This document shows, one piece after another, positions 44,261 to 53,408 of a DNA stretch of 64,000 bases. This stretch comes from Chryseobacterium sp. MYb264. GTDB taxonomy: Bacteria; Bacteroidota; Bacteroidia; Flavobacteriales; Weeksellaceae. The notes under the pieces are model-generated. The model was not told the origin of the DNA and made no database searches. It worked only from the letters and a program-made list of their open reading frames with translations. Each line of letters opens with the position of its first letter. The first letter of the stretch is position 1. The translations under genes and the position numbers were made by a program. The stretch is from the NCBI RefSeq assembly GCF_035974275.1, contig NZ_CP142422.1, positions 3,286,001 through 3,350,000 on the forward strand, written 5' to 3'.

Positions 44261-46252
44261 ATGATGACACAAGCAACTACTTTACCTCTGACAATTATGG
44301 CCTTTACAGGCTTTTTTTTTCAGCCTCAGCTGACGATGGCTCAGCAGAAGAATCCTCAGGAACAGAGAGTTTCCGTCCGGGAGCTGCCACAATTTACAAC
44401 AGATTCTTCTATGGGAACGTTCCATTTAAATTTTGAAGGACTTAATATTACTTCATCTTATCTTACCGCTCATTTTAATGAATGGTTGGGAGCAGACAGC
44501 AATCACACCTTCAAACTGATAAGCGAAAACACAGATGAATTAGGTATAAAACATTCTGTTTATCAACACTTTTACAAAAACACAAAAGTGCAGGACGAAT
44601 TGATGCTTTTACACGAAAAAAACGGAAGACTTACCTTTGTAAATGGTGAATTTACCGGGAAAATTGATCTCAATCCTTCAACATTGTCCGAAAGGGAGGC
44701 AGAAAATATTATTTCTAAAGATTTTCCCGAAAATACAAAGATTACATTCTCTTCTCCTGAAACGGTAATTGCTAAAGTGAAAAGTGAAAATGGTATAAAA
44801 ACATACTATGCCACCAAGGCTGAAGCATCTTCTATGAAGCCAATGAAAGCTTTTGATTACTATATTGATCATGCTAGCCGTAAAATTGTAAAAAAGCTTT
44901 CAAAAATTTATGCCTCAGATACTCCTTCTACAAGTGCAACTCTTAATAAAGGTAATCAACAAATCACGGTAGATTCTTATTCAGGCGGATATAGGCTTAG
45001 AGATAATGCACGAAAAATACATACTTTCAACGGAACTAATTTTGATGGCGATATAAACCAAAACGGAAGCTTTGTAGGAGCTACAGAATATAACAATTCT
45101 ACCGCAAATTATACATCCAACGCCACTAAACCTGCTGTAGAAGTACATTGGGGAATAGAAAAAACACATGATTATTACTTAGCAAGACACAATAGAAATA
45201 GTTTTGATAACAATGGTACACTCGTAAGAAATTACTATAATATAAATATGAATGTCTTTAGTGATGATCCTGGTCATAATGGCGCCAATGCTGCAGCTAT
45301 AGATCAAAATGGCATCGTAGCAATGGTATATGGGAATGGAAAAATAAATAATACAGCCGTATTAAATCCAGTTGTAATGATTGATGTTGCAGGGCATGAA
45401 TATTCACATCTAGTGGTCAGCAGAAATGGTTTAGGAGGTCTTAATTATGCAGGGGAATCCGGAGCGTTGAACGAGTCTATTGCAGATATGATGGGAACGG
45501 CAATTGAATTCTATACAGGATTAAATCCCAATTGGACAGTGGCTGAAGGAATATTTATAAATCCTCCTGGAAATTCTCCCAATTATTTCAGAAATATGGG
45601 AGATCCAAATTCGGCTTTCCAGCCCCAACCCGACACGTATATGGGTACTTTTTGGGAACCAACAGGCAATCCATCAGAATCAAATGATTATGGTGGCGTA
45701 CATACCAACAGCGGCGTAGGAAATTATTGGTTTTATCTTTTATCACAAGGAGGAGCTGGAACAAACGACATTGGAAATACTTATTCAGTAACAGGAATTG
45801 GAATTCAAAAATCAGAGAAGATAATTTATAGAACATTAACAAACTATTTAACACCCAATGCAACTTACCTAGATGCCTACAATGCTACTAAAATGGCAAT
45901 AACAGATCTGTACGGAGCCAATGGCAATGAAGCCATCCAGAATGCAAAAGCATGGTACGCAGTAGGTTTCGGAAACGGAAATCTGGCGACCAGCGAAACT
46001 GTGAAAGTTACAGAGAATGATTTCAGAGTATATCCCAATCCTGTTTCTCAAGGATATTTTACGATAGAAACACCAGCTAAGGGAGATTCTACATATGAAT
46101 TGTATGATCTTTCCGGAAAACTTTTAATACCTTCTCAAAAATTGAATTCAGGGGTTAATAAAATTCAGGTAAACGGCGTGCAAAGCGGAGTTTATTTACT
46201 GAAAATCAATTCAAGCGGAGATATGTTTTCAAAAAAAATTATCATTAAATAA
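44261..46252 (+). CDS. Secreted M4 (thermolysin-type) metallopeptidase with T9SS sorting domain
   Basis: A 663-residue secreted zinc protease. In order: signal peptide (about residues 1-28), FTP propeptide and PepSY-like segment to about residue 220, M4 catalytic domain with the zinc motif HEYSH (VAGHEYSHLV) and the downstream Glu in NESIADMMGT, a His in DYGGVHTNSGVGNYWFY, and a T9SS type A tail (YPNPVSQGYFTIE ... SKKIIIK). It is related in function to the M36 enzyme at 2268-4844 but from another family. Likely a major extracellular protease. Confidence 0.94.
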   Translation: MMTQATTLPLTIMAFTGFFFQPQLTMAQQKNPQEQRVSVRELPQFTTDSSMGTFHLNFEGLNITSSYLTAHFNEWLGADSNHTFKLISENTDELGIKHSVYQHFYKNTKVQDELMLLHEKNGRLTFVNGEFTGKIDLNPSTLSEREAENIISKDFPENTKITFSSPETVIAKVKSENGIKTYYATKAEASSMKPMKAFDYYIDHASRKIVKKLSKIYASDTPSTSATLNKGNQQITVDSYSGGYRLRDNARKIHTFNGTNFDGDINQNGSFVGATEYNNSTANYTSNATKPAVEVHWGIEKTHDYYLARHNRNSFDNNGTLVRNYYNINMNVFSDDPGHNGANAAAIDQNGIVAMVYGNGKINNTAVLNPVVMIDVAGHEYSHLVVSRNGLGGLNYAGESGALNESIADMMGTAIEFYTGLNPNWTVAEGIFINPPGNSPNYFRNMGDPNSAFQPQPDTYMGTFWEPTGNPSESNDYGGVHTNSGVGNYWFYLLSQGGAGTNDIGNTYSVTGIGIQKSEKIIYRTLTNYLTPNATYLDAYNATKMAITDLYGANGNEAIQNAKAWYAVGFGNGNLATSETVKVTENDFRVYPNPVSQGYFTIETPAKGDSTYELYDLSGKLLIPSQKLNSGVNKIQVNGVQSGVYLLKINSSGDMFSKKIIIK

Positions 46253-46277
46253 TCAACTTTTCATTACATTTTCTTAC

Positions 46278-46305
46278 AGTCCGTAATTCATTTTACGGGC
46301 TGCTT
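46278..46305 (+). terminator. Terminator of the M4 peptidase gene
   Basis: The stem AGtCCGTAA/TTACGGgCT with a loop of six bases and a T-run after GCTTTT. Confidence 0.7.
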
Positions 46306-46316
46306 TTGCAATAAAA

Positions 46317-46351
46317 AAACCGGCACAGAAAAAGCTTCTGCACCGGCATCT
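46317..46351 (-). terminator. Terminator of the following minus-strand T9SS gene
   Basis: A GCCGGTGCAGAAGC/GCTTtTTCTGtGCCGGT-type hairpin (one or two mismatches) followed by seven T on the minus strand, about 30 bases past the stop codon at 46380. Confidence 0.8.
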
Positions 46352-46379
46352 CCATATCAAATAACACTATTACTGTTAT

Positions 46380-47348
46380 TTATTTTTTAATAAATTTATT
46401 TTTATAAACTTTTCCGTCAATACTTTTAGAAACAATAAGATAAGTTCCGGTTATTAATCCGCTTACATCAATCGCTTCTTTATATTGATGATCTTTTTTC
46501 TGAAGAACAAGCTTTCCTGTCATATCAATAATAGAAACTTCTGTATATTTCTTATCAGATTCTTTTCCGATATATAAAAACTGCGTGGTTGGATTCGGAT
46601 AAATACTTAAATTATTATCCTTCGGTTTCGTTTCTCCCGTTCCCAAAGTACAACTGCTCCACTGTCCGAAATTCAGGGTTAAAAAAGCATTAATGCTCAA
46701 CATTTCGCACATATCAGGACAATACTCCGTACAGGCATAGAATCCATAAACTCCCGATTCCGCGGCAATAAAAGTATCATCCGTTGCCCCTGGAACAATA
46801 CAAGGATCTGTCACTGAAGGTGGGTTGCTGCTCGGAAGACATTTAAACCAGGTATGTTTTCCGTACACCTGAGGAAAGCCATCATCTAACTTTACCGTGG
46901 CTCCTTCACAGATATTATATTCTCCTGGCCCCACCTCTTCAAACGTTCCCGGCGTAAAGTCAGCTATCATATAAGGAAGCCCATAGGCATATCCGTCCGC
47001 AAGAATGGCAGGACTTTCGGAAGAGCAGTCGGCCTGTGTAACGACAACTTTAAAATAATACAGCATATCATCCGTCCCGTTAATCGTTAAGGTCTGCGAG
47101 TTGGCATTGGGAATAGCAGTCCAAGGATTTGTATTCGGCGTCTGCCAGTCCCATTGCTGCTTATACCATTGATAAGTGTCATAAGTCTGCGTCGTGGAAA
47201 TTGTTTCGGTCTCTGAAGTACAAAAAACGATTTTGTCCTGAAACATAGCTCCCAATCTAGGACTGGTGATAGTGGGATTGCATTGTGCCTGTATTTTTAA
47301 CAGGTTTAAAAATAGATAGCACAGTAAAAAAATTAATTTTGTTTTCAT
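46380..47348 (-). CDS. Secreted T9SS-sorted protein of unknown function
   Basis: A 322-residue protein with a signal peptide (MKTKLIFLLCYLFLNLLKIQA), an Ig-like or PKD-like region rich in Cys, Tyr and Trp, and a T9SS type A tail (YPNPTTQFLYIGKES ... KNKFIKK). There are about ten cysteines in the mature part, so disulfides are probable. I start at the ATG at 47348, which begins the signal; an in-frame upstream start adds 37 residues. No enzyme motif is recognised. It lies 120 bases downstream of the barrel protein gene on the same strand. Confidence 0.85.
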   Translation of the reverse strand: MKTKLIFLLCYLFLNLLKIQAQCNPTITSPRLGAMFQDKIVFCTSETETISTTQTYDTYQWYKQQWDWQTPNTNPWTAIPNANSQTLTINGTDDMLYYFKVVVTQADCSSESPAILADGYAYGLPYMIADFTPGTFEEVGPGEYNICEGATVKLDDGFPQVYGKHTWFKCLPSSNPPSVTDPCIVPGATDDTFIAAESGVYGFYACTEYCPDMCEMLSINAFLTLNFGQWSSCTLGTGETKPKDNNLSIYPNPTTQFLYIGKESDKKYTEVSIIDMTGKLVLQKKDHQYKEAIDVSGLITGTYLIVSKSIDGKVYKNKFIKK

Positions 47349-47467
47349 GTAAAATAAATATTTATTGGTTGTTTTAAGTTTTTTGATCTTGAAAATTGGG
47401 ACGTATTTGGTGGGAAGACTATTATATAGCCTTCTAAAATTGTAATATTTAATTAGCATCTTAAACG

Positions 47468-48853
47468 TTAATCAATCTGCACCCTAATCCCGAATTTCAT
47501 ATTAAAATTCAATGGTTTTTCTTTATAAATCGTATTCAGCTGGCTATCATCTTTGAAATGGTACGCTAGCCCTGGCTCTGCATATAGGCCAATATTATTG
47601 AGGATTTTAACCTGAACTCCGACCGCAGTGTTTACCGAAAACTGCAATGGTTTTACCTCTACCTTTTCCGTAAACTCTTCTTTCACTATGTGATCTACCA
47701 CATACTGTGTTTTCTGCTTTCCTGAAACGGCCTTTTCCGCCAGGGCTCCTGCGGTTATATATCCTGTAAAACGACCTTTTTTCACTACATTATAATTCAC
47801 CTGAACTGGTACTCCGATGTAATGAACCGACTGATCTGTTTTAATAAAATTATCATCACTTCCCGAATGAATTTCAGAAGATAATTTCGTGTAATTGATA
47901 CCCGTTCCGATGCCCCATCTTTTCCCAATATTGTAATACATCGACAAACCGAAACTCACCGGAGTCTTGTGTTTCACTCTCGCGTCAACTTCTTTATTCT
48001 GATTCGCAATAAGGACATCTACGAAAGGATTTACCTCTGCACTCTGGTACACCTCACTTACACTCATCGGTTTTCCCATGGCTGTTGCATATCCCGGAAA
48101 TTGTTCTGCAGCACCTGAAGAAGCATTCCCCGTTAACATACTCAGCATCCACTTTTTAGAGGGCTGTTTTTTCAGCTTTTTTTTATCAATTGCTGAAGGG
48201 GCGGAAAGTATTTGATGGTCAGCAATAAGTTCCTGAAATTCATCTTTTTCCTCAGAAGATTCTTTATTGTTAGAAGTCCCCTCTTCATTTTTCTGAGCAA
48301 TTATTTGATTTTGATTGAATAAATCTTTCGTTTTAAACTCGTTTTGACCTTTAAAAAATATCTTGTCGTTGTTTTCTTCTTCTCTCAATTTTTGACCCAA
48401 GCTACTTTTTTTTGAATTCTGAATTAAAACACTTCTAATCAACTGATTACTTACATCAAATACACTTTCAGTTTTTATATTTGCATTTACTTTCGAAGTT
48501 GATTGATTTTCAGAAACTTGATCGCCAGACTTTGTTTTATGATTAGAATATGAATTTTGATGGATAAGTTTGTTTTGTTCTGAATGATTGGTATTTACTA
48601 ATTCTTTAGCCACAAAAAAGAATACAGCAATCGCCGCCGCAACTCCCGCAACACGGTAAACTTTCGTCTTAAAATTGATTGGGATTATTTTTTCCTGTGC
48701 CTTCGTTTCATTTCCCAAAGCTAATCCCGCACCTTTATTTTCATCATCTCCACGGAATAATTCATCGCTGATGTCATCCCATAGCCCTTCCGGAACATCC
48801 TCTGAGTGATCTTCCATTCTATTGCGCAGGTTATTTAACCATTGATCATCCAT
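47468..48853 (-). CDS. Membrane protein with anti-sigma-like N-terminus and outer-membrane barrel-like C-terminus
   Basis: A 461-residue protein. The N-terminal ~65 residues are soluble and acidic (MDDQWLNNLRNRMEDHSEDV, then EGLWDDISDELFRG). A single hydrophobic segment follows at about residues 67-83 (RVAGVAAAIAVFFFVAK), then a long charged linker, then C-terminal beta-strand repeats (VSFGLSMYYNIGKRWGIGTG, VNYNVVKKGRFTGYI) as in PorT/OmpA-like barrels. The eight-base overlap with the ECF sigma gene upstream makes it the likely anti-sigma factor of that pair. It would span inner membrane and periplasm, and perhaps the outer membrane. Confidence 0.75.
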   Translation of the reverse strand: MDDQWLNNLRNRMEDHSEDVPEGLWDDISDELFRGDDENKGAGLALGNETKAQEKIIPINFKTKVYRVAGVAAAIAVFFFVAKELVNTNHSEQNKLIHQNSYSNHKTKSGDQVSENQSTSKVNANIKTESVFDVSNQLIRSVLIQNSKKSSLGQKLREEENNDKIFFKGQNEFKTKDLFNQNQIIAQKNEEGTSNNKESSEEKDEFQELIADHQILSAPSAIDKKKLKKQPSKKWMLSMLTGNASSGAAEQFPGYATAMGKPMSVSEVYQSAEVNPFVDVLIANQNKEVDARVKHKTPVSFGLSMYYNIGKRWGIGTGINYTKLSSEIHSGSDDNFIKTDQSVHYIGVPVQVNYNVVKKGRFTGYITAGALAEKAVSGKQKTQYVVDHIVKEEFTEKVEVKPLQFSVNTAVGVQVKILNNIGLYAEPGLAYHFKDDSQLNTIYKEKPLNFNMKFGIRVQID

Positions 48854-49412
48854 ATTGCGCCTTTTTTGACATTTTATAATCTTTTACTTTCTGAACAAGC
48901 ATTGCCCTTGCTCTGTGAAATTGAGAAGCAGAAGAATTCTCGGCAATTCCCAGGGTCGACCCAATTTCTTTATGACTTTTTCCTTCAAACACAAAAAGAT
49001 TAAAAACTGTACGATAGCCATCCGGAAGCTCCCGAATCATATTCATCATCGCAGATTTAGGTACTTCTTCCAGATTGGGTTCGTCTTCGTGAGCCCTATC
49101 CGGAATTTCATCTACGTCTGCCCAGTTTTTACTCTCTGTATTTTGTTTAATGTGTTTTAAAGATTCATTCACCACAATTCTTTTAGTCCATGCATGAAGA
49201 GATCCCTCTCCGCGATACTCAAAAGAATCAATAGATCTGAACATTTTGATAAAACTGTTCTGAAGCACGTCATGCACATCCTCACGGTCGATAATATACC
49301 TCGAACAAACATAGGTCAGCTTGCCCGAATAAGCTCCAAACAGCTCTTTCCAGGCAGTTTCGTCCTTTTTTGCCAGACGGTTTACCAAACTTTGTTCTTT
49401 ACTGATGTTCAT
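48846..49412 (-). CDS. ECF-type RNA polymerase sigma factor
   Basis: A 188-residue ECF sigma factor that directs RNA polymerase to a special set of promoters. Region 2 is visible (LTYVCSRYIIDREDVHDVLQ, then SFIKMFRSIDSFEYRGEGS) and region 4 (LPDGYRTVFNLFVFEGKSHK, then EIGSTLGIAENSSASQFHRA). The 3' end overlaps the start of the anti-sigma-like gene by eight bases, an arrangement typical of sigma/anti-sigma pairs. The regulon and signal are unknown. A possible promoter, TATTTTTG, lies about 55 bases upstream inside the terminator of the next gene. Confidence 0.93.
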   Translation of the reverse strand: MNISKEQSLVNRLAKKDETAWKELFGAYSGKLTYVCSRYIIDREDVHDVLQNSFIKMFRSIDSFEYRGEGSLHAWTKRIVVNESLKHIKQNTESKNWADVDEIPDRAHEDEPNLEEVPKSAMMNMIRELPDGYRTVFNLFVFEGKSHKEIGSTLGIAENSSASQFHRARAMLVQKVKDYKMSKKAQYG

Positions 49413-49464
49413 CTATAACGTTCAGAAAACTATTTATTTAACGATTGTTATTCACTTAAAAATA

Positions 49465-49500
49465 CAAAAATAGGTTGCCTTTTCACAAAGCACAACCTAT
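49465..49500 (-). terminator. Terminator of the DUF4840 gene
   Basis: The ten-base stem AAATAGGTTG/CAACCTATTT with a loop of about 14 bases, followed by T residues on the minus strand, 20 bases past the stop. Confidence 0.75.
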
Positions 49501-49519
49501 TTGGGGCTATAAACATTAA

Positions 49520-50095
49520 TTAATACTTTAAACTGTATGGAAAATCATATTTTATTTTTTCATAAGGAGTCAAATCCGTACCGTCTACTGTAATTTTATC
49601 TGCTACAAAACCAAATCTAAGAGACCAGTCCTGTCCAATGAAGTATCCTTTGTTTGCTGCTGTGAAAGTAACAACAGTATTTTTTGTCTGTCCGTTTAAC
49701 GGAATCTGAAGTGTTAATGTTTTGGGCGCAAAAGTAAATTCAATGACATTTTGCTCAGGCACTAATTTCGGGGTAAAATTCAGCTTATATTCAATTTTAC
49801 CCATAGCTGCCACCGCAGAATCCGCTTTACCGGCATCTTTCACTACCGATCTTACAATTTCTTTAATAGGAAATTCTTTGTAAGTAATTACAGAATCTTT
49901 CACCGTAAAATCCATAATTTTCTCTGTTCTGCTGTTGCCCTGTGTCGTAATCAATTTTGTTCTGAATGTTCCGTTTTCATCTCCCTTTTTTACAGGAATT
50001 GCTTCATAGCTATCCGTATTACAAGATATTAAAGACACTCCAAAAAAGGCAACGAAAGCCGCTACAAAAGCCGTAAGTACTATTAATTTTTTCAT
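49520..50095 (-). CDS. DUF4840-like lipoprotein
   Basis: A 191-residue lipoprotein. The signal (MKKLIVLTAFVAAFVAFFG, then VSLISC) ends in a lipobox Cys at about position 25. The mature part is beta-rich, with repeats of FTAANKGYFIGQDWSLRFGF type. It matches my memory of the DUF4840 family, found in Chryseobacterium and relatives. The role is unknown; probably outer-membrane-associated. It is an independent unit, with a terminator, next to the ECF pair. Confidence 0.8.
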   Translation of the reverse strand: MKKLIVLTAFVAAFVAFFGVSLISCNTDSYEAIPVKKGDENGTFRTKLITTQGNSRTEKIMDFTVKDSVITYKEFPIKEIVRSVVKDAGKADSAVAAMGKIEYKLNFTPKLVPEQNVIEFTFAPKTLTLQIPLNGQTKNTVVTFTAANKGYFIGQDWSLRFGFVADKITVDGTDLTPYEKIKYDFPYSLKY

Positions 50096-50446
50096 TATTT
50101 CAAATTCAATTCATTATACATTTTGTTATATTGAGTACTCACTTATATAAATCCGGTTTTCGTAAAATCTTGCGTTCAAATTTTAATTTTTTAACGATTA
50201 TTTCATAACCCACTGATTTTAAGCATAAAAAAATACAGCTAAATAAAAAAATGCTTCATCTTTTTTATTATTTCAATACATTTGTTAAAACCTATGTTTG
50301 AGTGAATTCCGTAGTGAACGATACCAATGTTAAAAAAGAGCGGAAAAACAGAACGTTGTTTACTGACAATAATCAAAAGAAATCCGGGCTACAGGAAAAA
50401 CAGGCAGAACAAAAAAAACAAAAACAGAGCAACTAATCAACACATT
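50096..50446. other. Gap upstream of the tRNA-binding protein gene
   Basis: AT-rich, about 350 bases. No gene is supported; a 40-residue Lys/Asn-rich upstream extension of the next gene is open but looks non-coding. No clear promoter box was found. Confidence 0.5.
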
Positions 50447-50794
50447 ATGAATATAAAACCGGATATCTCATGGACAGATTTTGAAAAAATAGACATCCGA
50501 TGCGGAACCATCATTTCAGTAAACGATTTTGAAAAAGCGAGAAATCCATCCTACCAGTTGGAAATTGACTTTGGAGATTTGGGGATCAGAAAATCCTCAG
50601 CACAAATTACTTCACTTTATCAAAAGGAAGAATTGATTGGCAAACAGATTATGGCTGTCGTCAATTTCCCTAAAAAACAAATCGCTAATTTTTTCAGCGA
50701 ATGTTTGGTTTTAGGAGTTTATGGAGAAGACAAAAAAGATGTCACGCTTTTAACACCTTCATTACCAACAAAAAATGGAATGCAGGTTGGATAA
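50447..50794 (+). CDS. Single-domain tRNA-binding protein (CsaA-like)
   Basis: A 115-residue OB-fold protein (tRNA-binding arm type, as in CsaA and the methionyl-tRNA synthetase C-terminal domain). Visible: FEKIDIRCGTIISVNDFEKA and VNFPKKQIANFFSECLVLG, with DFGDLGIRKSSAQIT. CsaA has been described as a chaperone-like or tRNA-binding protein. I start at the ATG at 50447 (MNIKPDISWTDFEK), matching the family N-terminus. Cytoplasmic. Confidence 0.92.
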   Translation: MNIKPDISWTDFEKIDIRCGTIISVNDFEKARNPSYQLEIDFGDLGIRKSSAQITSLYQKEELIGKQIMAVVNFPKKQIANFFSECLVLGVYGEDKKDVTLLTPSLPTKNGMQVG

Positions 50795-50829
50795 ATTTTT
50801 CAATATATTTATTCTCATTCATTTTAATT

Positions 50830-50862
50830 AAACCTCATAGGTTTTAGAAATCTATGAGGTTT
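50830..50862. repeat. Palindrome, dispersed (copy 2)
   Basis: Arms of 15 bases, AAACCTCATAGGTTT and AAATCTATGAGGTTT, pairing with one mismatch. A copy of the palindrome at 9597-9631. It follows the tRNA-binding gene and may act as its terminator. Confidence 0.8.
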
Positions 50863-50901
50863 GATCTTAATCCGTCATATTTAATTTAAAGTAAAAAACA
50901 A

Positions 50902-51606
50902 ATGATACAAAACATTCCTATAGAAAAGATTTTATTCATTGATATTGAGACGGTTCCGGGCGCAGAAAACTGGGAAGACCTTACAGAAACAGAGCGAATG
51001 CTTTGGGATAAAAAAACCAAATTTCAGCGAAAAGATGATTACTCCGCAGAAGAGTTTTATCCCGAGAGAGCCGGAATCATGGCAGAATTTGGAAAGATCG
51101 TCTGCATCACCATCGGGATGCTCGAAAAAAATGATACCCTGAAAATTAAAAGTTTCGCTCATCATGATGAGAAAAAGCTGTTGATGGATTTTGGTGAAAT
51201 TTTTAACAGCACGCGGCTTCGTGATGTTATTCTTTGTGCGCATAACGGAAAGGAGTTTGATTTTCCATGGATTGCCCGAAGATTTTTAATTAATAGGATG
51301 ATGCCTCCGGCACCGTTTCAGATGTTTGGAAAAAAACCTTGGGAAATCCCGCATCTCGATACCATGGAACTCTGGAAATTTGGGGATTATAAAAGTTTTG
51401 CATCCCTTGAATTACTCGCCCATCTTTTCGGCATCCCTACCCCGAAAGACGATATCGACGGCTCAATGGTTTCATCAATCTACTACATAGAGAAAGACTT
51501 GCAAAGAATAGTTGACTATTGTGAAAAAGATGTCTTAACTTTGGCAAATGTTTTCCGGCGTATGCGTCAGGAAGATTTGTTGAAAAGGTACATCAATTTA
51601 GATTAA
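50902..51606 (+). CDS. 3'-5' exonuclease, DEDDy type (PolB-like)
   Basis: A 234-residue exonuclease with the three DEDDy motifs: FIDIETVPG (Asp, Glu), HNGKEFDFPW (Asp) and YCEKDVLT (Tyr, Asp). It resembles the stand-alone 3'-5' exonuclease domain of family B DNA polymerases. It probably trims single-stranded DNA or RNA; whether for repair or degradation is unknown. The next gene starts three bases after the stop, so they are an operon. Confidence 0.9.
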   Translation: MIQNIPIEKILFIDIETVPGAENWEDLTETERMLWDKKTKFQRKDDYSAEEFYPERAGIMAEFGKIVCITIGMLEKNDTLKIKSFAHHDEKKLLMDFGEIFNSTRLRDVILCAHNGKEFDFPWIARRFLINRMMPPAPFQMFGKKPWEIPHLDTMELWKFGDYKSFASLELLAHLFGIPTPKDDIDGSMVSSIYYIEKDLQRIVDYCEKDVLTLANVFRRMRQEDLLKRYINLD

Positions 51607-51609
51607 AAA

Positions 51610-51936
51610 ATGAAATTTACAGACGATCAGATCGCTGACATTGGTGAGGAAATCATCGGTGTCCTAAAAACCGTATATGACCCTGAAATTCCGGTAGATA
51701 TCTACGAACTGGGTTTGGTTTACGACGTACAGATTTCCGACGATGCGGATGTTAAAATCATCATGACACTGACAACGCCCAACTGCCCAGTAGCAGAAAC
51801 GCTTCCCCAGGAAGTAAAAGATAAGGTGGCAGAGGTAGAAAACGTGAAAAGTGTAGATTTAGAGCTTACTTTCGAGCCTAGCTGGCATAAAGATATGATG
51901 AGTGAAGAAGCGAAGTTTGAGCTGGGAATGCTTTAA
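51610..51936 (+). CDS. SufT/MIP18-family iron-sulfur assembly protein
   Basis: A 108-residue DUF59/MIP18-domain protein that helps mature iron-sulfur proteins. The signature DPEIPVDIYELGLVY is seen, followed by the cysteine in TTPNCPVAETLP, which is the family's reactive Cys. It lies three bases after the exonuclease and ends in a terminator. In relatives such genes belong to suf-type operons; the suf genes are not in this window. Confidence 0.9.
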   Translation: MKFTDDQIADIGEEIIGVLKTVYDPEIPVDIYELGLVYDVQISDDADVKIIMTLTTPNCPVAETLPQEVKDKVAEVENVKSVDLELTFEPSWHKDMMSEEAKFELGML

Positions 51937-51952
51937 TATTCGATAAAATAAA

Positions 51953-51982
51953 TCAGGCTGTCACACCCGTTGACAGCCTTTT
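51953..51982 (+). terminator. Terminator of the exonuclease-SufT operon
   Basis: The stem AGGCTGTCA/TGACAGCCT with an eight-base loop and TTTTA following. Confidence 0.8.
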
Positions 51983-51995
51983 ATTTGGTGAAAAA

Positions 51996-52832
51996 TTAAA
52001 TTTCTCGCGCCATTTCTTTTCCATCCCTTCGGCTCCATTCGCTCCAGGAGCCTACATATAAGCCAGGGATATCAAAACCTGCATAATATAATGCTAAAAT
52101 GGTATGGCAGGCAGTCACGCCAGAACCGCAATGAATAATTAAATTCTGAGGTTTATCCGCTAATAATTTTGAATATTTTTCTTTAAAAGCTTCAGGTTTC
52201 AGGAAATTACCATTTTCATCTAAATTTTCAGAGAAAGGAATATTAATCGCTCCGGGAATATGTCCGGCAACCAAATCGATTGGCTCAGATTCTCCGTTAT
52301 AACGATAAGCATCTCTTACATCGATTACCGTTGAAGAATGGTTTGTTAATTCATTTTCAACAGTTTCCAACGTTGAAGTTGGAAGAAGCCAGTTTACTTT
52401 TTTAATTAATTCTGCTTTTTCAAAATTTTCTTCACCAGAAGAAAATTCTAAACCTTGTTTTTCAGCATTTTGAAATCCACCATCCAAAACCTGTACATTA
52501 TTAAAACCAAAAGATTTCAACATCCACCAAACTCTTGCCGCAGCATTTGATCCGTTTTTATCATCATAAACAACGATGTGAGAATCCTCTGAAATTCCAA
52601 GATTAGAAAGTGTTTCTGCAAATTTTTCAATGCTCGGAAGCGGATGTCTTCCTCCAAAAGCGGCATTTTCACCAATTTCAGCTAAATTTTTATCCAGATC
52701 AATAAATTTTGCACCTTTAATGTGCTTACTTAAATAGTTATGGTGAACTTCTTTTCCTACTCTCGCGTCTAAGATGATTAGATTTTCTGTCGAAAGATTT
52801 TTTAATTCGGAGGGTGAGATTATGGGTGACAT
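51996..52832 (-). CDS. 3-Mercaptopyruvate-type sulfurtransferase
   Basis: A 278-residue double-rhodanese enzyme that moves sulfane sulfur from 3-mercaptopyruvate (or thiosulfate) to thiol acceptors. The active-site loop reads CGSGVTAC, the 3-MST form, with the nucleophilic Cys in the C-terminal rhodanese domain. The N-terminal rhodanese domain starts IILDARVG. It follows the OsmC-HMGL gene group on the same strand but with a gap carrying a small repeat, so it may be separate. Cytoplasmic. Confidence 0.92.
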   Translation of the reverse strand: MSPIISPSELKNLSTENLIILDARVGKEVHHNYLSKHIKGAKFIDLDKNLAEIGENAAFGGRHPLPSIEKFAETLSNLGISEDSHIVVYDDKNGSNAAARVWWMLKSFGFNNVQVLDGGFQNAEKQGLEFSSGEENFEKAELIKKVNWLLPTSTLETVENELTNHSSTVIDVRDAYRYNGESEPIDLVAGHIPGAINIPFSENLDENGNFLKPEAFKEKYSKLLADKPQNLIIHCGSGVTACHTILALYYAGFDIPGLYVGSWSEWSRRDGKEMAREI

Positions 52833-52900
52833 TTTATTGATTTTTTGAGTTGGTTTAATTATAAGTTTTGGCTAAAGCCATTTTATATTTTGAAGAATAA

Positions 52901-52918
52901 AGCGGGCTAAAGCCCGCT
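52901..52918. repeat. Small palindromic repeat (AGCGGGCT / AGCCCGCT)
   Basis: Eight-base perfect arms with a two-base loop, typical of the GGGCTAAAGCCC repeats found between genes in flavobacteria. A related GGCTAAAGCC is at 52870-52879. Confidence 0.7.
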
Positions 52919-52977
52919 CATTGATATTTATTCGAAAATATAAAACCTCAGAAAAATTCTAAGGTTTAAAAAATATT

Positions 52978-53379
52978 TTATTGATAAATAAAAATCATGG
53001 TTTGTAACAAATCAGGATGAAGACTTTTCGCTACCGGACAATTATGCGCAGTTTCTTCGATAAATTCTTTTTCTTTATCCGAATATGAATCTGAAAATAC
53101 AAAATTGCATACAATTTCACCAATTCTTCTTGGCTCACCTTTCATAATTTTTTGAAGATTACAGTAAGCTCCATCAATGTTAATATTTTTTTCTTTGCCT
53201 AAAATGGCAATCGTGGTAAGCGCACATTCGGCTAAAGAAGTTGCGCATAAGTCTGTAGGAGAAAATTTTTCTCCTTTTCCATGATTATCAGTTGGAGCAT
53301 CACTTTCAATAATGGTTCCTGATTGTAAATGTTCCGCTGAACATCTTAAATCTCCAATATATGTAATTTTTGAAGTCAT
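52978..53379 (-). CDS. OsmC-family protein
   Basis: A 133-residue OsmC-like peroxidase-fold protein. Two reactive cysteines are visible: in ATSLAECALTTIAIL (about residue 52) and in HNCPVAKSLHPD (about residue 114). OsmC/Ohr proteins reduce organic hydroperoxides. A different Ohr protein is at 28730-29161; this one lacks the Ohr-specific CPYSKATRGN ending. It lies 29 bases after the HMG-CoA lyase, on the same strand, so probably co-transcribed. Confidence 0.88.
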   Translation of the reverse strand: MTSKITYIGDLRCSAEHLQSGTIIESDAPTDNHGKGEKFSPTDLCATSLAECALTTIAILGKEKNINIDGAYCNLQKIMKGEPRRIGEIVCNFVFSDSYSDKEKEFIEETAHNCPVAKSLHPDLLQTMIFIYQ

Positions 53380-53408
53380 AATTATTAAAAATTAAGAGAG
53401 ACAATGTC

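Noticed and set aside
50327..50446. Upstream extension of the tRNA-binding protein
   Set aside because: The extra 40 residues are Lys/Asn-rich and not found in the family; the ATG at 50447 gives the usual N-terminus.
28730..53379. Ohr (28730-29161) and OsmC (52978-53379) as one duplicated gene
   Set aside because: They are different sub-families: the first has CPYSKATRGN and is 143 residues, the second HNCPVAKSL and 133, and they are far apart.
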